NCBI GenBank assembly: GCA_017455905.1
Contig: JAFTLQ010000001.1
Coordinates: 1 to 54,072 of the forward strand
DNA: 54,072 nucleotides
Origin: Clostridia bacterium
GTDB taxonomy: Bacteria > Bacillota > Clostridia > Oscillospirales > CAG-272
Direction of reading: 5' to 3'
Both the position numbers and the translations under genes were made by a program. The notes under the pieces are model-generated. The model was not told where the DNA came from. It did not search any database and was given only the letters and a program-made list of their open reading frames with translations. Each line of letters starts with the position of its first letter. The first letter of the stretch is position 1. Positions 42,719 to 51,381 of this stretch are shown piece by piece.

Positions 42719-43657
42719 TTACGCAAACCGATACGTACCGTGCGGCAAAAGCTCGACGCGCCGACCGTCGACGACGCCGTACAGCGTCACGTCCGACGGA
42801 TTGATCACTTCCTCGTCGGTGACGACCAGCGAACGGACCGCGTCCTCATAGCGAAACAGCTCGATGACAGGCGCGTAATAATACTCCTCGGGGCGGTTGC
42901 CGATCAAGCGGCAGACCTCGCGCAGATCCTCCCAGTTCCCCGCACGCTCAAAGTCGACCGCATGCACGCCAAAGCAAAAGAAGCGAAGCTCGCCGTCGTC
43001 GGCGGCGGCAATATAGTCCTTGGCACAGGAAAGCAGGTGGTAGCTGTCGGTCGTGTAGCTCCACGCCATGCGATCGGGTGGGAAATGGTACTGCAGGCTG
43101 TCAAAGACGCAGCCGGTCTTGCGCATGTACGAAACGCCGCTGTTGCGCAGCGCCTCCCGCAGCTCCTCGTTATCCTGCTCACTGTACGGCCAAACGAATC
43201 CCGTGACCCGTCCCTCGCCGAAGATATCCTCCAGCGCTGCGCGGCTCTGCTCGGTAAAGGACAGATACGTCGGCACCGTCGCCACGCCGTATACACGGCC
43301 GCGCTCGGTAAACGTGTAATAGCCTTCGATCTCCGTCTTGTAAAACGTGCGCTCGGCAGCGTTTGCCGGATCAAGTGGTGCGTCCGAAAACGAAAAATCC
43401 GCGCGCGCCGGCGTCATAGCCATCGGATGGAAGCGAACGTGATTGGCGATCTCCTGATCGCGGTAAAAGTCACGGTAGCCCGCCGCATCGAAGGCTTTCA
43501 AAATGTGCGAGCACAAATTGAAGGTGCCGCGAAGGCCGCAGGGGCGCACGATGTCAAGAAGCACCTTATCCCACGTCACGTTTCCGTCGTCCATCGTAAA
43601 CGTGACCGACTTACGCGTATACCCGGGGAAAAACCGAAAATCGACCGTATGCTTCAT
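42719..43657 (-). CDS. polysaccharide deacetylase-like protein (CE4/NodB type)
   Basis: 312 residues, no signal peptide. VTFTMDDG (D23-D24) and NHVRFHP (H73/H77, an HxxxH pair) form the metal triad of NodB-type deacetylases; a later TGFVWPYSEQDNEEL block and WSYTTDSYHLL fit later motifs. It removes acetyl groups from N-acetylated sugars, using Zn2+ or Co2+. In this locus the substrate may be an exopolysaccharide or cell-wall glycan. It overlaps the cysE stop by four bases (ATGA), so both are one transcript. A ~180-base gap holds the promoter of the next gene and no other gene. Confidence 0.75.
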   Translation of the reverse strand: MKHTVDFRFFPGYTRKSVTFTMDDGNVTWDKVLLDIVRPCGLRGTFNLCSHILKAFDAAGYRDFYRDQEIANHVRFHPMAMTPARADFSFSDAPLDPANAAERTFYKTEIEGYYTFTERGRVYGVATVPTYLSFTEQSRAALEDIFGEGRVTGFVWPYSEQDNEELREALRNSGVSYMRKTGCVFDSLQYHFPPDRMAWSYTTDSYHLLSCAKDYIAAADDGELRFFCFGVHAVDFERAGNWEDLREVCRLIGNRPEEYYYAPVIELFRYEDAVRSLVVTDEEVINPSDVTLYGVVDGRRVELLPHGTYRFA

Positions 43658-44571
43658 ACCGTATCACCGTCGTTCCCTTCGTTTTTTTGTGCGGATGCTT
43701 CGTTCTTTGACGATTGACCGCTCTGCTCCCGATAGCTGACCGTCGTATTCGCCGGCACCGAATGCGTCAGCCACACGTTACCGCCGATGACCGAGCCGTC
43801 GCCGACCGTCGTGCGTCCGCCGAGGATGGTCGCGTTGGCGTAAATGATGACGCCGTTTCCGATATTCGGATGGCGCTTGATCCCCTTGACGGGATGACCG
43901 TTTTCATCAAGCTCAAAGCTCTTGGCACCGAGGGTAACGCCCTGATAAAGCTTGACGTGCTCCCCGATGACCGTCGTTTCTCCGATAACGATACCGGTGC
44001 CGTGGTCGATAAAGAAATACGCGCCGATCGTAGCGCCCGGATGGATATCAATGCCCGTTTTCCCGTGGGCGTACTCCGTCATCATACGCGACAGATACGG
44101 GATCTTATGCAGATAATATTCGTGAGCAATGCGGAACACGGCGATCGCGAAGAAGCCGGGATACGAAAGAAGGATCTCCTCGCGGCCGCGAGCCGCAGGG
44201 TCTCCCTCGTAGATCGCTTCCACGTCGCGGCAAAGCATCTCCTGTATGTCCGGCAGGCGGGACAGGATCTGCACCGCCAGCGATTCCGTGTCTGCCGACG
44301 GTGTCGAGCCATCCAGGGCAAAGGCCGCGCTGATCTGCCGTTTTATGTCGCGAAACAGGTCAAAAAGACAAGTTTCGTTATCATTTTCGCACATTTCCCG
44401 TCCAAAATACGAGGGAAATAGCAAATGAAGCGTTCGCTCAACAATGGATGCAACAGCCTCTCGTGAGGGAATGATCACGGTGTTTTTGCGCAGCGTTTCG
44501 GCTTCTTTTTTTGCCGTTTGTGAAAGCTGCCGAGCAACGCGAGAGAGGACTTGCTGTCTGTCTTCCGTCAT
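43654..44571 (-). CDS. cysE: serine O-acetyltransferase
   Basis: 305 residues. It makes O-acetyl-L-serine from serine and acetyl-CoA, the first step of cysteine synthesis. A helical N-terminal part (residues 1-155) is followed by a left-handed beta-helix with HPGATIG (H177) and FIDHGTGIVIGE (H190), the conserved catalytic and binding histidines, then GVTLGAKSFE, HPNIGNGVIIYANATILGG and VWLTHSVPANTTV. The length matches the longer EpsC-type form. A C-terminal tail of Ser/Asn/Glu residues is an oddity. No cysK is in the window. RBS GAGGT. Confidence 0.85.
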   Translation of the reverse strand: MTEDRQQVLSRVARQLSQTAKKEAETLRKNTVIIPSREAVASIVERTLHLLFPSYFGREMCENDNETCLFDLFRDIKRQISAAFALDGSTPSADTESLAVQILSRLPDIQEMLCRDVEAIYEGDPAARGREEILLSYPGFFAIAVFRIAHEYYLHKIPYLSRMMTEYAHGKTGIDIHPGATIGAYFFIDHGTGIVIGETTVIGEHVKLYQGVTLGAKSFELDENGHPVKGIKRHPNIGNGVIIYANATILGGRTTVGDGSVIGGNVWLTHSVPANTTVSYREQSGQSSKNEASAQKNEGNDGDTV

Positions 44572-44626
44572 AGGTGTACCTCATTTCGGCGGCATAGGCC
44601 GCCCTTTATTACTGCTTGTTTGTTTG

Positions 44627-44656
44627 ATTATAGCACAGGAAAAGAAAAAAAGCAAC
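44627..44656 (-). promoter_or_regulatory. promoter of cysE
   Basis: TTGCTT (44656-44651) and TATAAT (44632-44627), 18 bases apart on the minus strand; the -35 stands in the same GTTGCTTTTT context as the two beta-helix promoters. A hairpin GGCGG/CCGCC lies in the leader. Confidence 0.6.
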
Positions 44657-44733
44657 AAAAAAGCGGATTTTTCTTCCGTTTTACGGAGTGGCCGAGGGCC
44701 GCACGTTTTTCTTAAAAAATATTTAATAAAGCA

Positions 44734-44778
44734 TTGATTTTTTCTTTTCCTCATGGTACAATATATGGTATCATGAGG
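44734..44778 (+). promoter_or_regulatory. promoter and candidate operator of the helicase gene
   Basis: TTGATT (44734-44739) and TACAAT (44757-44762), 17 bases apart. The inverted repeat CCTCATG (44749-44755) and CATGAGG (44772-44778) flanks the -10, an arrangement typical for a repressor site. No regulator gene is adjacent. Confidence 0.6.
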
Positions 44779-44805
44779 TTATATGTCGCAAGGAGAAAGC
44801 CACCT

Positions 44806-47800
44806 ATGGGAAAAGGGATCTTTACGTACTATAAAGAGCGCCTGATCGAGATCGGCGGTAACAATAAATGCCTGTATTTAAAGAATATCGTCCGTAAAAG
44901 CGCCTACGATATCGGCCGTATTTTTGAAGGGCGAGATACCAAGGTCGCTGAGCTTCTGTCGTTTCTGCGCGGCGAACGTAAATGCTCTCTTTCTCTGATC
45001 GATCCGTCCGAGCGCCGCGCGCTGCTGGAAAACCTGCGCGTCATCAAGGCGGAGGACGAGCGCGAGCCCGACGACATATTTACCGATGAAGAAAAGCGTG
45101 CGCGACAAAAGGTAACGCGCGACAAGCGCGAAAAGGAAAACCGCGCGATCGAGCAGGAGATCGCCACCCTCAAGGCTCTCAAGCGCGAGGTGGAGGAGAT
45201 CGAAAAGGAGACCGGACGCTACGAGCTGTACGTCGGATATCCCTTCGTCTTCGGCTGCATTCCCCAAGGTGTCAAAAAGATGCTGATCAAGGCGCCCCTG
45301 ATGCTCTTCCCCGTTCGCATCGATATTCCCGACGAGGATACCGTGGAGATCCGTTTGGACGAAACGGAAAAGGTACAGATCAACCACGCCCTTATCTTTG
45401 CCTACGCACAGGCCAAGCGGCTGAACATCGACAACCTCGACCTGGAGTTCGACGATCTGTCGAAATTCCCTTCGGTGCGCTCCGTCATCGATTATTTGGC
45501 GCAAGCACATATAAAGATCGATTTTACGGCAACCAAGAACGTCTACAGCTACACCAAGTTTCGCGAGCCCGACGAGCGCTCGGGGCTGGCCGTGCGCGCC
45601 GCCGCTGTCATGGGGCGCTTCCCTCTCGCCAATTCCATTTATAACGATTATACGCTTCTTGAAAAGAAAAACCTCACCAACGACGCCGTAAGCGAGCTGC
45701 TCGCCCCCCGTTCGGTCAAGCGCCCCCGCAAGGTCAAGCGCGCCCGTCGGCAGATCGGCACGGCTACGAGTTATCTTGTTAAAAATACCGACTACGCCCA
45801 GACGCGCGTCGTCGAGCAGGTCGGCAAGAGCGGCAATATGGTCATCTACGGCCCTCCCGGCACGGGTAAATCGCAGACAATCGTCAACATCATCACCGAC
45901 GCCATCGCCAAGCACAAGCGCGTGCTGGTCGTATCACAGAAGAAGGCGGCCCTTGACGTCGTGTTCAACCGCTTGGGCGTGCTCAACTCCAAGGCCATGT
46001 ATCTGACGGATGAGGGCAAGGAAAAGCAGCTCTTCTACGAGCGTTGCCTGCAGGCGCACCAGCGCGATATGATCGAAAGTCTGGTGGACATGGAGGCGCT
46101 CGATCGGGAATACGCCGAGCTTGAGCACAAGATCCAGGCGGAGACCGCCAAGCTGGAAACGATCTACAACTGCATGAACGAGACGCGCCCCTTCGGTCTG
46201 TCGCTGTCTGAAATGTATACCTCCTCGTATATGCTCTCCAAGAGCTCCGGCGAGTACGCGGTGTATTTGAAAATGATCGAGCAGCCCTCCCTCATGGCCA
46301 TGAGCTACAAGGAGCTCAAGGACGCCCTGTTCGTCATACGCTCCAAGGATCTGGCTTCGCTGTACTATAATTTCCTGCAGGATAAGGAAAAGAACCCCGT
46401 CATCGATTACATGAAGAGCGATCTTGACATCCGCACCCTGAGCGAGGTAAAGGCACAGCTCGCCGAGCTGCAAAAGGGACGCAAGGGGCTTTTCAACACG
46501 GCAAAATATCCGTACTACCGCCAGGTGCTGGCCTACTACTACGAGATCCGCGAGGAAAAGAATCTCAAGGACGTCGTTCATATGACCTGCCGCTTTGAGC
46601 ATCCGGGAAAGGTCTTTACCGCCCGTGCGGAGGAGGACATCCGCCGCCAGCTCATCAGCACGGTACGCGCCATCGAGCAGCACGTCAAGGAATACGACTG
46701 TCTGCACCGCGTGCTCACCCCCGACGGCTACCTGGCCGTCATCGATAATATCCTGCGCGGCAACACCTCGTACGTGCGCCTCGTCTGCGATGCGCTGGAG
46801 AACTACATCTCCCTGCGCGACATCGATCAGCTGCTGACCTCCCTTGACGAGCGCATGCTCACCATCCTCAACTTTGCCTACACCATCAGCCGCAGCTATC
46901 AGAACTACAAGGATATCATCGATAAGTTCCTGATCATCCGCATCTACCACGAGATCCTTCAATACGAGGAATCGTGCAAGAACGAGCTCGGCACTATGGT
47001 GGACTTCACCAACATCACCTCGCGCATCCTCAAGCTCAAGGAGCAACAGCTCGCCGTATCCAACCGCATCTGCACGGGCAAGATCAGCAAGGAATACGAC
47101 AATCTCTACGAGCACGCGCAAAACCGCAAGGATTATTTTTATCAGATATCCAAAAAGCAAAAGTACTGGCCCATCCGCAAGGTCATGGACGTGTACAGCG
47201 ATTTTATCCTTGCGCTTTTCCCCTGCTGGCTGCTCTCCCCCGAGAACGTATCCAGCCTGCTGTCGCTTCACAAAAACATGTTTGACATCGTCATCTTCGA
47301 TGAGGCATCGCAGGTGTTCATTGAAAACACCATCCCCGCCATCTATCGCGGTAAGAGCATCGTCGTCGCGGGCGACGCGAAGCAGCTTCGCCCCTCCACG
47401 ACCTTCATGAAGCGATATCTTGGCGGCGATCCCGAAACGCAGGAGGATTACTCCGTGCAGGCGGCGCTGGAGGTCGACAGTCTTCTTGACCTCGCGGTGT
47501 CCCGCTACGAGAGCTCGCACCTGACCTATCACTATCGCAGCCGTTACAGCGAGCTGATCGAATTCTCCAACCACGCCTTCTACGGCTGTAATCTGCAGAT
47601 CGCTCCCAACACCTCCAAGAACCACGCCTCCCGTCCCATCGAGCGGTACAAGGTCAAGGGAAAATGGGTCGACCGCAAGAACCTTGCGGAAGCCAAGAAG
47701 GTCGTCGAGCTCGTCAAGGAGATCCTTGCGACGCGCCGGCACGACGAAACGATCGGTATCATCACCTTCAACAGTGACCAGCAGGCAGCAATCGCCGATA

Positions 47801-48585
47801 TGATGGATAAGGAAGCGGCACGCGACAGCGCCTTCCGTGCGGCACTGCTTCGCGAATACGCACGCAAGGAAAACGGCGAGGATATGTCCCTGTTCATCAA
47901 AAACCTGGAAAACGTGCAGGGTGACGAGCGCGACATCATCCTCTTCTCCATCGGCTATGCCGAAAACGAGCAGGGCAAGATCTACACCAACTTCGGTTCT
48001 CTGTCCGCCGAGGGCGGCGAAAACCGACTGAACGTCGCTATCACGCGTGCCAAGACCAAGATCGTCGTCGTGACCAGCGTCGAGCCGGAGGAGCTCAAGG
48101 TCGAGACCTCCAAATACCTCGGTCCCAAGCTTCTCAAGCAATATCTCGCATACGTGCGCGCCGTGTCGGATAACGATACCGACGCCGCACAGAGCATCCT
48201 CCATCAGCTCAGCGAGGCGGAGACGAAGCCGTCGATCGACACAGGTCTTTCCTCCGTCGAGGAGCAGATCAAGGAGCGCCTTTCGCGCGAGATGGAGAAA
48301 TACGGATATACCGTCGATACCCATCTCGGCAACCGCAAGAGCCGTATTTCCCTCGCCATCTACGACCCGAGGGCCGATCGGTACCTGCTCGGTATCGAGC
48401 TGGATAAGGACGCCTACGCCTCCTCCGACGCCATCCTTGAGCGTGACGTATACAAGCCGCGCTTTATGGAATCGCGCGGCTGGGTGCTGATGCGCGTCTG
48501 GTGTCGGGACTGGTGGCTTTCCCCGCAAAAGGTCATCCGCTCCATCGTCAGCACGCTGGAGAAGGTCAAAAGCGGTAAGCTTTAA
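44806..48585 (+). CDS. SF1 (DNA2/NAM7-type) helicase with C-terminal nuclease-like domain
   Basis: 1259 residues; ATG 44806 has AAGGAG nine bases upstream. The N terminus (YKERLIEIGGNNKCLYL) resembles DUF4011. Helicase motifs are Walker A GPPGTGKS (349-356), motif II DEAS (832-835), AGDAKQLRPS, NVQGDERDIILFSIGY and NRLNVAITRAK (motif VI). A long helical insertion (~380-800) splits the core. The C-terminal ~110 residues (RLSREMEKYGYTVDTHLGNR, YLLGIELDKDAY, RVWCRDWW) look like a PD-(D/E)xK or Vsr-like nuclease (MTES_1575/DUF3320-type). Family relatives such as Hhe (DUF4011-helicase-Vsr) act in phage defence; that function here is inference. Confidence 0.8.
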   Translation: MGKGIFTYYKERLIEIGGNNKCLYLKNIVRKSAYDIGRIFEGRDTKVAELLSFLRGERKCSLSLIDPSERRALLENLRVIKAEDEREPDDIFTDEEKRARQKVTRDKREKENRAIEQEIATLKALKREVEEIEKETGRYELYVGYPFVFGCIPQGVKKMLIKAPLMLFPVRIDIPDEDTVEIRLDETEKVQINHALIFAYAQAKRLNIDNLDLEFDDLSKFPSVRSVIDYLAQAHIKIDFTATKNVYSYTKFREPDERSGLAVRAAAVMGRFPLANSIYNDYTLLEKKNLTNDAVSELLAPRSVKRPRKVKRARRQIGTATSYLVKNTDYAQTRVVEQVGKSGNMVIYGPPGTGKSQTIVNIITDAIAKHKRVLVVSQKKAALDVVFNRLGVLNSKAMYLTDEGKEKQLFYERCLQAHQRDMIESLVDMEALDREYAELEHKIQAETAKLETIYNCMNETRPFGLSLSEMYTSSYMLSKSSGEYAVYLKMIEQPSLMAMSYKELKDALFVIRSKDLASLYYNFLQDKEKNPVIDYMKSDLDIRTLSEVKAQLAELQKGRKGLFNTAKYPYYRQVLAYYYEIREEKNLKDVVHMTCRFEHPGKVFTARAEEDIRRQLISTVRAIEQHVKEYDCLHRVLTPDGYLAVIDNILRGNTSYVRLVCDALENYISLRDIDQLLTSLDERMLTILNFAYTISRSYQNYKDIIDKFLIIRIYHEILQYEESCKNELGTMVDFTNITSRILKLKEQQLAVSNRICTGKISKEYDNLYEHAQNRKDYFYQISKKQKYWPIRKVMDVYSDFILALFPCWLLSPENVSSLLSLHKNMFDIVIFDEASQVFIENTIPAIYRGKSIVVAGDAKQLRPSTTFMKRYLGGDPETQEDYSVQAALEVDSLLDLAVSRYESSHLTYHYRSRYSELIEFSNHAFYGCNLQIAPNTSKNHASRPIERYKVKGKWVDRKNLAEAKKVVELVKEILATRRHDETIGIITFNSDQQAAIADMMDKEAARDSAFRAALLREYARKENGEDMSLFIKNLENVQGDERDIILFSIGYAENEQGKIYTNFGSLSAEGGENRLNVAITRAKTKIVVVTSVEPEELKVETSKYLGPKLLKQYLAYVRAVSDNDTDAAQSILHQLSEAETKPSIDTGLSSVEEQIKERLSREMEKYGYTVDTHLGNRKSRISLAIYDPRADRYLLGIELDKDAYASSDAILERDVYKPRFMESRGWVLMRVWCRDWWLSPQKVIRSIVSTLEKVKSGKL

Positions 48586-48589
48586 ACGT

Positions 48590-48623
48590 ATGCCGTGCGC
48601 CAAAGCGCACGGCATTTCTTTTT
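48590..48623 (+). terminator. terminator of the helicase gene
   Basis: ATGCCGTGCGC (48590-48600) pairs with GCGCACGGCAT (48605-48615), loop CAAA, and a T-rich run follows. Confidence 0.85.
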
Positions 48624-48651
48624 CTCCCTCGCACTTTTTTTGAAAAACATC

Positions 48652-48680
48652 TTGACAAACCATCGCCGTTGTGCTACTAT
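48652..48680 (+). promoter_or_regulatory. promoter of tRNA-Lys
   Basis: TTGACA (48652-48657) and TACTAT (48675-48680), 17 bases apart, 18 bases before the tRNA. Confidence 0.8.
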
Positions 48681-48697
48681 ATATGAGTAGCGTTTTT

Positions 48698-48773
48698 GCC
48701 CCTGTAGCTCAGCAGGTAGAGCACTTGACTTTTAATCAAGGGGTCCGGAGTTCGAACCTCCGCAGGAGCACCA
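48698..48773 (+). tRNA. tRNA-Lys (TTT)
   Basis: 76 bases with encoded CCA. The D arm is GCTC/GAGC, the anticodon stem CTTGA/TCAAG with loop CTTTTAA (anticodon 48731-48733), and the T arm CGGAG-TTCGAAC-CTCCG. The acceptor stem GCCCCTG/CAGGAGC has one mismatch, C3 opposite A70. Confidence 0.93.
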
Positions 48774-49175
48774 AAAACACCATCCGAAGCTTAGCGTGAT
48801 GCTCTGTTAAGAGCATCACGCTAAACGATGTTTGCCCTTACGGGCAAGTGATGGCGGCTTCGCCTTGTGATGTTCACTGCGTGAATGATGTTGTGCCTTC
48901 GGCACAGTGGGCAAACATCACATCACTGCGAGCCTTGGCGAGCAACATCATTATGAGCGTAGCGAATAACATCACTTTTGCGATAGCAAAAAACATCACT
49001 AACAGAAAAAGAGAGGACATTACGGATTGAACCGTTTTGTTCTCTCTTTTCTGCTTGTATAGGAGTTTGGGCTTAGCCCAAGTGCATTTGACCAGTCAAA
49101 TGCGATGCTCGCACTTAACGGTGATTTTTAAATTCTCCGCTAAGAACATCATCCATTGTTCGGATGGTGTTTTTT
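48773..49175. repeat. hairpin-rich element with inverted-repeat ends inside the tRNA-Lys terminator
   Basis: AAAAACACCATCCGAA (48773-48788) is the exact inverted complement of TTCGGATGGTGTTTTT (49159-49174), and CTTAGCG (48790-48796) of CGCTAAG (49138-49144). Inside is a perfect 15-base-pair hairpin (48791-48805/48810-48824). A row of small hairpins follows, each separated by GATGTT/GTGATG, later reversed as AACATCAC (for example TGCCC-TTAC-GGGCA, GTGCC-TTCG-GGCAC), to about 49005. More stems follow (CTCTC tract, GCATTTGAC/GTCAAATGC). No gene is visible in the 500 bases between the tRNA and thrS. Confidence 0.7.
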
Positions 49176-49223
49176 ATCCAAGGCTTGGTTTATCAAGTAC
49201 AAATTACACGCGGCAACGTCAAA

Positions 49224-49259
49224 ACAGCGGCACGGTTGAAATACCAACGGTGCCGCTGT
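49224..49259 (-). terminator. terminator of thrS
   Basis: ACAGCGGCAC (49224-49233) pairs with GTGCCGCTGT (49250-49259) with an inner GTTG/CAAC stem, and TTTT follows on the minus strand, 22 bases after the thrS stop. Confidence 0.8.
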
Positions 49260-49280
49260 GTTTTGTTTTTATCCGATGTA

Positions 49281-51044
49281 TCAGACGCGATCGCGGATCT
49301 CGCCCGTGATCTTTTCGATAAAGGCGTCAAGGGTCATCGTTTCCGTCTGCGCGGTATCGCGGTTACGGATGGAAACGGTTCCCTGCTCGGCCTCCTGCTG
49401 ACCGATGATGACCATGTACGGAACGCGGTCGACCACCTGTGCCTCGCGGATCATGTAACCGATCTTTTCGTTGCGGTTATCAAGCTCCACGCGCACCTTG
49501 GCGGCACGCAGCGCCTCGTAGACCGAGCGACCGTAATCGGCACACTTCTCGGACACGAGCAGGACCTTCGCCTGCGTGGGCGCCAGCCATACGGGGAATT
49601 TACCCGCATAGTGCTCGGTCAGGATACCGATGAAGCGCTCGATGGATCCGTAGCAGACGCGGTGGATCATGATGGGACGCTGCTTTTCGCCCTTTTCATC
49701 GGTGTATTCAAGCTCAAAGTTGAGCGGCATCTGGAAGTCCAGCTGAATGGTACCGCACTGCCACGTACGTCCCAGCGTATCCTCCAGATGAAAGTCGATC
49801 TTGGGTCCGTAGAAGGCGCCGTCACCCTCGTTGATCGTGTAGGGCAGGCCAAGAGCCTCCAACGCACCGCGCAGACCGTCGGTAGCGGCCTCCCAATCCT
49901 CGTCGCTACCCATGCTGTCGACAGGACGCGTGGACAGCTCGACGGCGTATTTGAAGCCGAACTTCGAATATACCTCGTTGATCAGATGCACGACGCTGAT
50001 GATCTCGTCCTTGATCTGCTCACGGCGCATAAAGATGTGCGCATCGTCCTGCGTGAAGCAACGCACGCGGAACAGGCCGTGCAGCGCGCCCTTCAGCTCG
50101 TGGCGATGGACAAGGCCAAGCTCACCGACGCGCATGGGAAGCTCGCGGTAGCTGTGCGGCTGTGAACGGTAGACCATGACACCGCCGGGGCAGTTCATGG
50201 GCTTGACACAGAAGGTCTCGTCATCGATCTGCGTCGAATACATATTGTCCTTGTAGTGATCCCAGTGTCCGCTGGTCTCCCACAGCTTGCGGTTCATGAT
50301 CAGAGGAGTAGAAACCTCCACGTAGTTTTCACGCGTGTGGATCTCGCGCCAATACTCGATGAGCGCGTTCTTGAGAAGCATACCCTTCGGAAGGAAGAAG
50401 GGGAAGCCCGGCGCCTCGTCGCACATCATGAACAGCCCCATTTCGCGGCCGATGCGGCGATGGTCACGCTTCTCTGCCTCCTCAAGAAGGCGCAGGTGCT
50501 CATCCAGCTCCTGCTGCGTGCGGAAGGCCGTACCCTTGATACGGGTCAGCATCTTATTGTTCTTATCGTTCTTCCAATAGGCGCCCGACTGACCAAGCAG
50601 CTTAAAGGCCTTGAGCGCCTTGGTATAGCACAGGTGCGGGCCAACGCACATATCGACGTATTCACCCTGCGTATAGAAGCTGATCTCGGCATCCTCGGCA
50701 AGGTCGCCGATGTGCTCCACCTTGTACTTTTCCCCGCGCTCGGTCATAAAGCGGATAGCCTCATCGCGCGGAAGAATGGAGGGACGGATCGGAAGGTTCT
50801 CCTTGACGATCTTGCGCATCTCCTGCTCGATGGCCTGCAGATCCTCCTCGCTGAGCTTGGTGTCACCAAGATCGACGTCGTAATAGAAGCCCTTTTCGTT
50901 GGCAGGTCCGTACGCAAAATCCGCGTGCGGATACAGGCGCTTGACCGCCTGGGCAAGGATGTGAGCAGCCGTATGGCGCAGAATATGCAGCTCCTCCTCG
51001 GGGGCGCACTCCGCCACCTGACCGTTCGGATAGATGACTTTCAT
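49281..51044 (-). CDS. thrS: threonyl-tRNA synthetase, short form
   Basis: 587 residues from ATG 51044, with AAAGGAG upstream. The usual ~60-residue N-terminal TGS domain is missing; the editing domain begins almost at once (HILRHTAAHILAQAV, with the HxxxH zinc site) and continues with GFYYD and YVDMCVGPHL. The class II catalytic core follows: MNCPGGVMVYRSQPHSYRELP (motif 1/2 region), RVRCFTQDDAHIF, the WQCGTIQLDFQMP strand and HRVCYGSIERFIGIL (motif 3). The anticodon-binding domain ends the protein. It charges tRNA-Thr in the cytoplasm; expression is set by the T-box leader. Confidence 0.93.
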   Translation of the reverse strand: MKVIYPNGQVAECAPEEELHILRHTAAHILAQAVKRLYPHADFAYGPANEKGFYYDVDLGDTKLSEEDLQAIEQEMRKIVKENLPIRPSILPRDEAIRFMTERGEKYKVEHIGDLAEDAEISFYTQGEYVDMCVGPHLCYTKALKAFKLLGQSGAYWKNDKNNKMLTRIKGTAFRTQQELDEHLRLLEEAEKRDHRRIGREMGLFMMCDEAPGFPFFLPKGMLLKNALIEYWREIHTRENYVEVSTPLIMNRKLWETSGHWDHYKDNMYSTQIDDETFCVKPMNCPGGVMVYRSQPHSYRELPMRVGELGLVHRHELKGALHGLFRVRCFTQDDAHIFMRREQIKDEIISVVHLINEVYSKFGFKYAVELSTRPVDSMGSDEDWEAATDGLRGALEALGLPYTINEGDGAFYGPKIDFHLEDTLGRTWQCGTIQLDFQMPLNFELEYTDEKGEKQRPIMIHRVCYGSIERFIGILTEHYAGKFPVWLAPTQAKVLLVSEKCADYGRSVYEALRAAKVRVELDNRNEKIGYMIREAQVVDRVPYMVIIGQQEAEQGTVSIRNRDTAQTETMTLDAFIEKITGEIRDRV

Positions 51045-51072
51045 AGGTATATCTCCTTTGTTTAGTTTCAAT

Positions 51073-51305
51073 AAAAAAACCCTTGTCTGCCCGTCGGGAC
51101 AGACAAGGGTGCTATGCACGGTTCCACCTTGTGTTTTACTCTTACCCTTTAACGCAGGGATACGTCGACGCGTACTGCCGCACAGGCGGGTTATGCGTCG
51201 CACTCGGGAGCGGTCTTCATAAAGCGGTCGGCAGGAAGCTTACAGCCAATGGCTTCCCTCTCTATGGCGGACGGTGCTTTACTACTCTTTCCCTCATCGC
51301 TTTTC
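51073..51305 (-). promoter_or_regulatory. T-box riboswitch of thrS
   Basis: The leader RNA holds the T-box core AAGGTGGAACCGTGCAT (51130-51115 region) and then a terminator: ACCCTTGTCTG pairs with CAGACAAGGGT (51079-51110) and a T run follows. Stem I is GC-rich with a GGAAGC/GCTTCC distal hairpin. A threonine codon ACC at 51214-51212, within GAAGACCGC, is a good candidate for the specifier. Uncharged tRNA-Thr would favour the antiterminator and raise thrS expression. Confidence 0.85.
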
Positions 51306-51310
51306 GGCTT

Positions 51311-51339
51311 AGTATACCATTTTACGGCGCAAAAGTCAA
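51311..51339 (-). promoter_or_regulatory. promoter of thrS
   Basis: TTGACT (51339-51334) and TATACT (51316-51311), 17 bases apart on the minus strand, six bases before the leader. Confidence 0.8.
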
Positions 51340-51381
51340 GGGCTTTGAAAAATTTTGTTACGCAGGCAGGCGTGCGCTCGC

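Noticed and set aside
28040..44571. Bacteroidetes-type polysaccharide utilisation locus.
   Set aside because: No SusC/SusD pair or hybrid sensor; lipoboxes, promoters and T-box point to a Firmicute.
45934..48663. 909-codon minus-strand frame opposite the helicase gene.
   Set aside because: Antisense shadow: the plus-strand protein has complete helicase motifs and promoter, RBS and terminator.
48790..49005. CRISPR array or REP elements after tRNA-Lys.
   Set aside because: Spacer hairpins differ and the constant 6-8-mer is reversed midway; inverted-repeat ends point to another kind of element.
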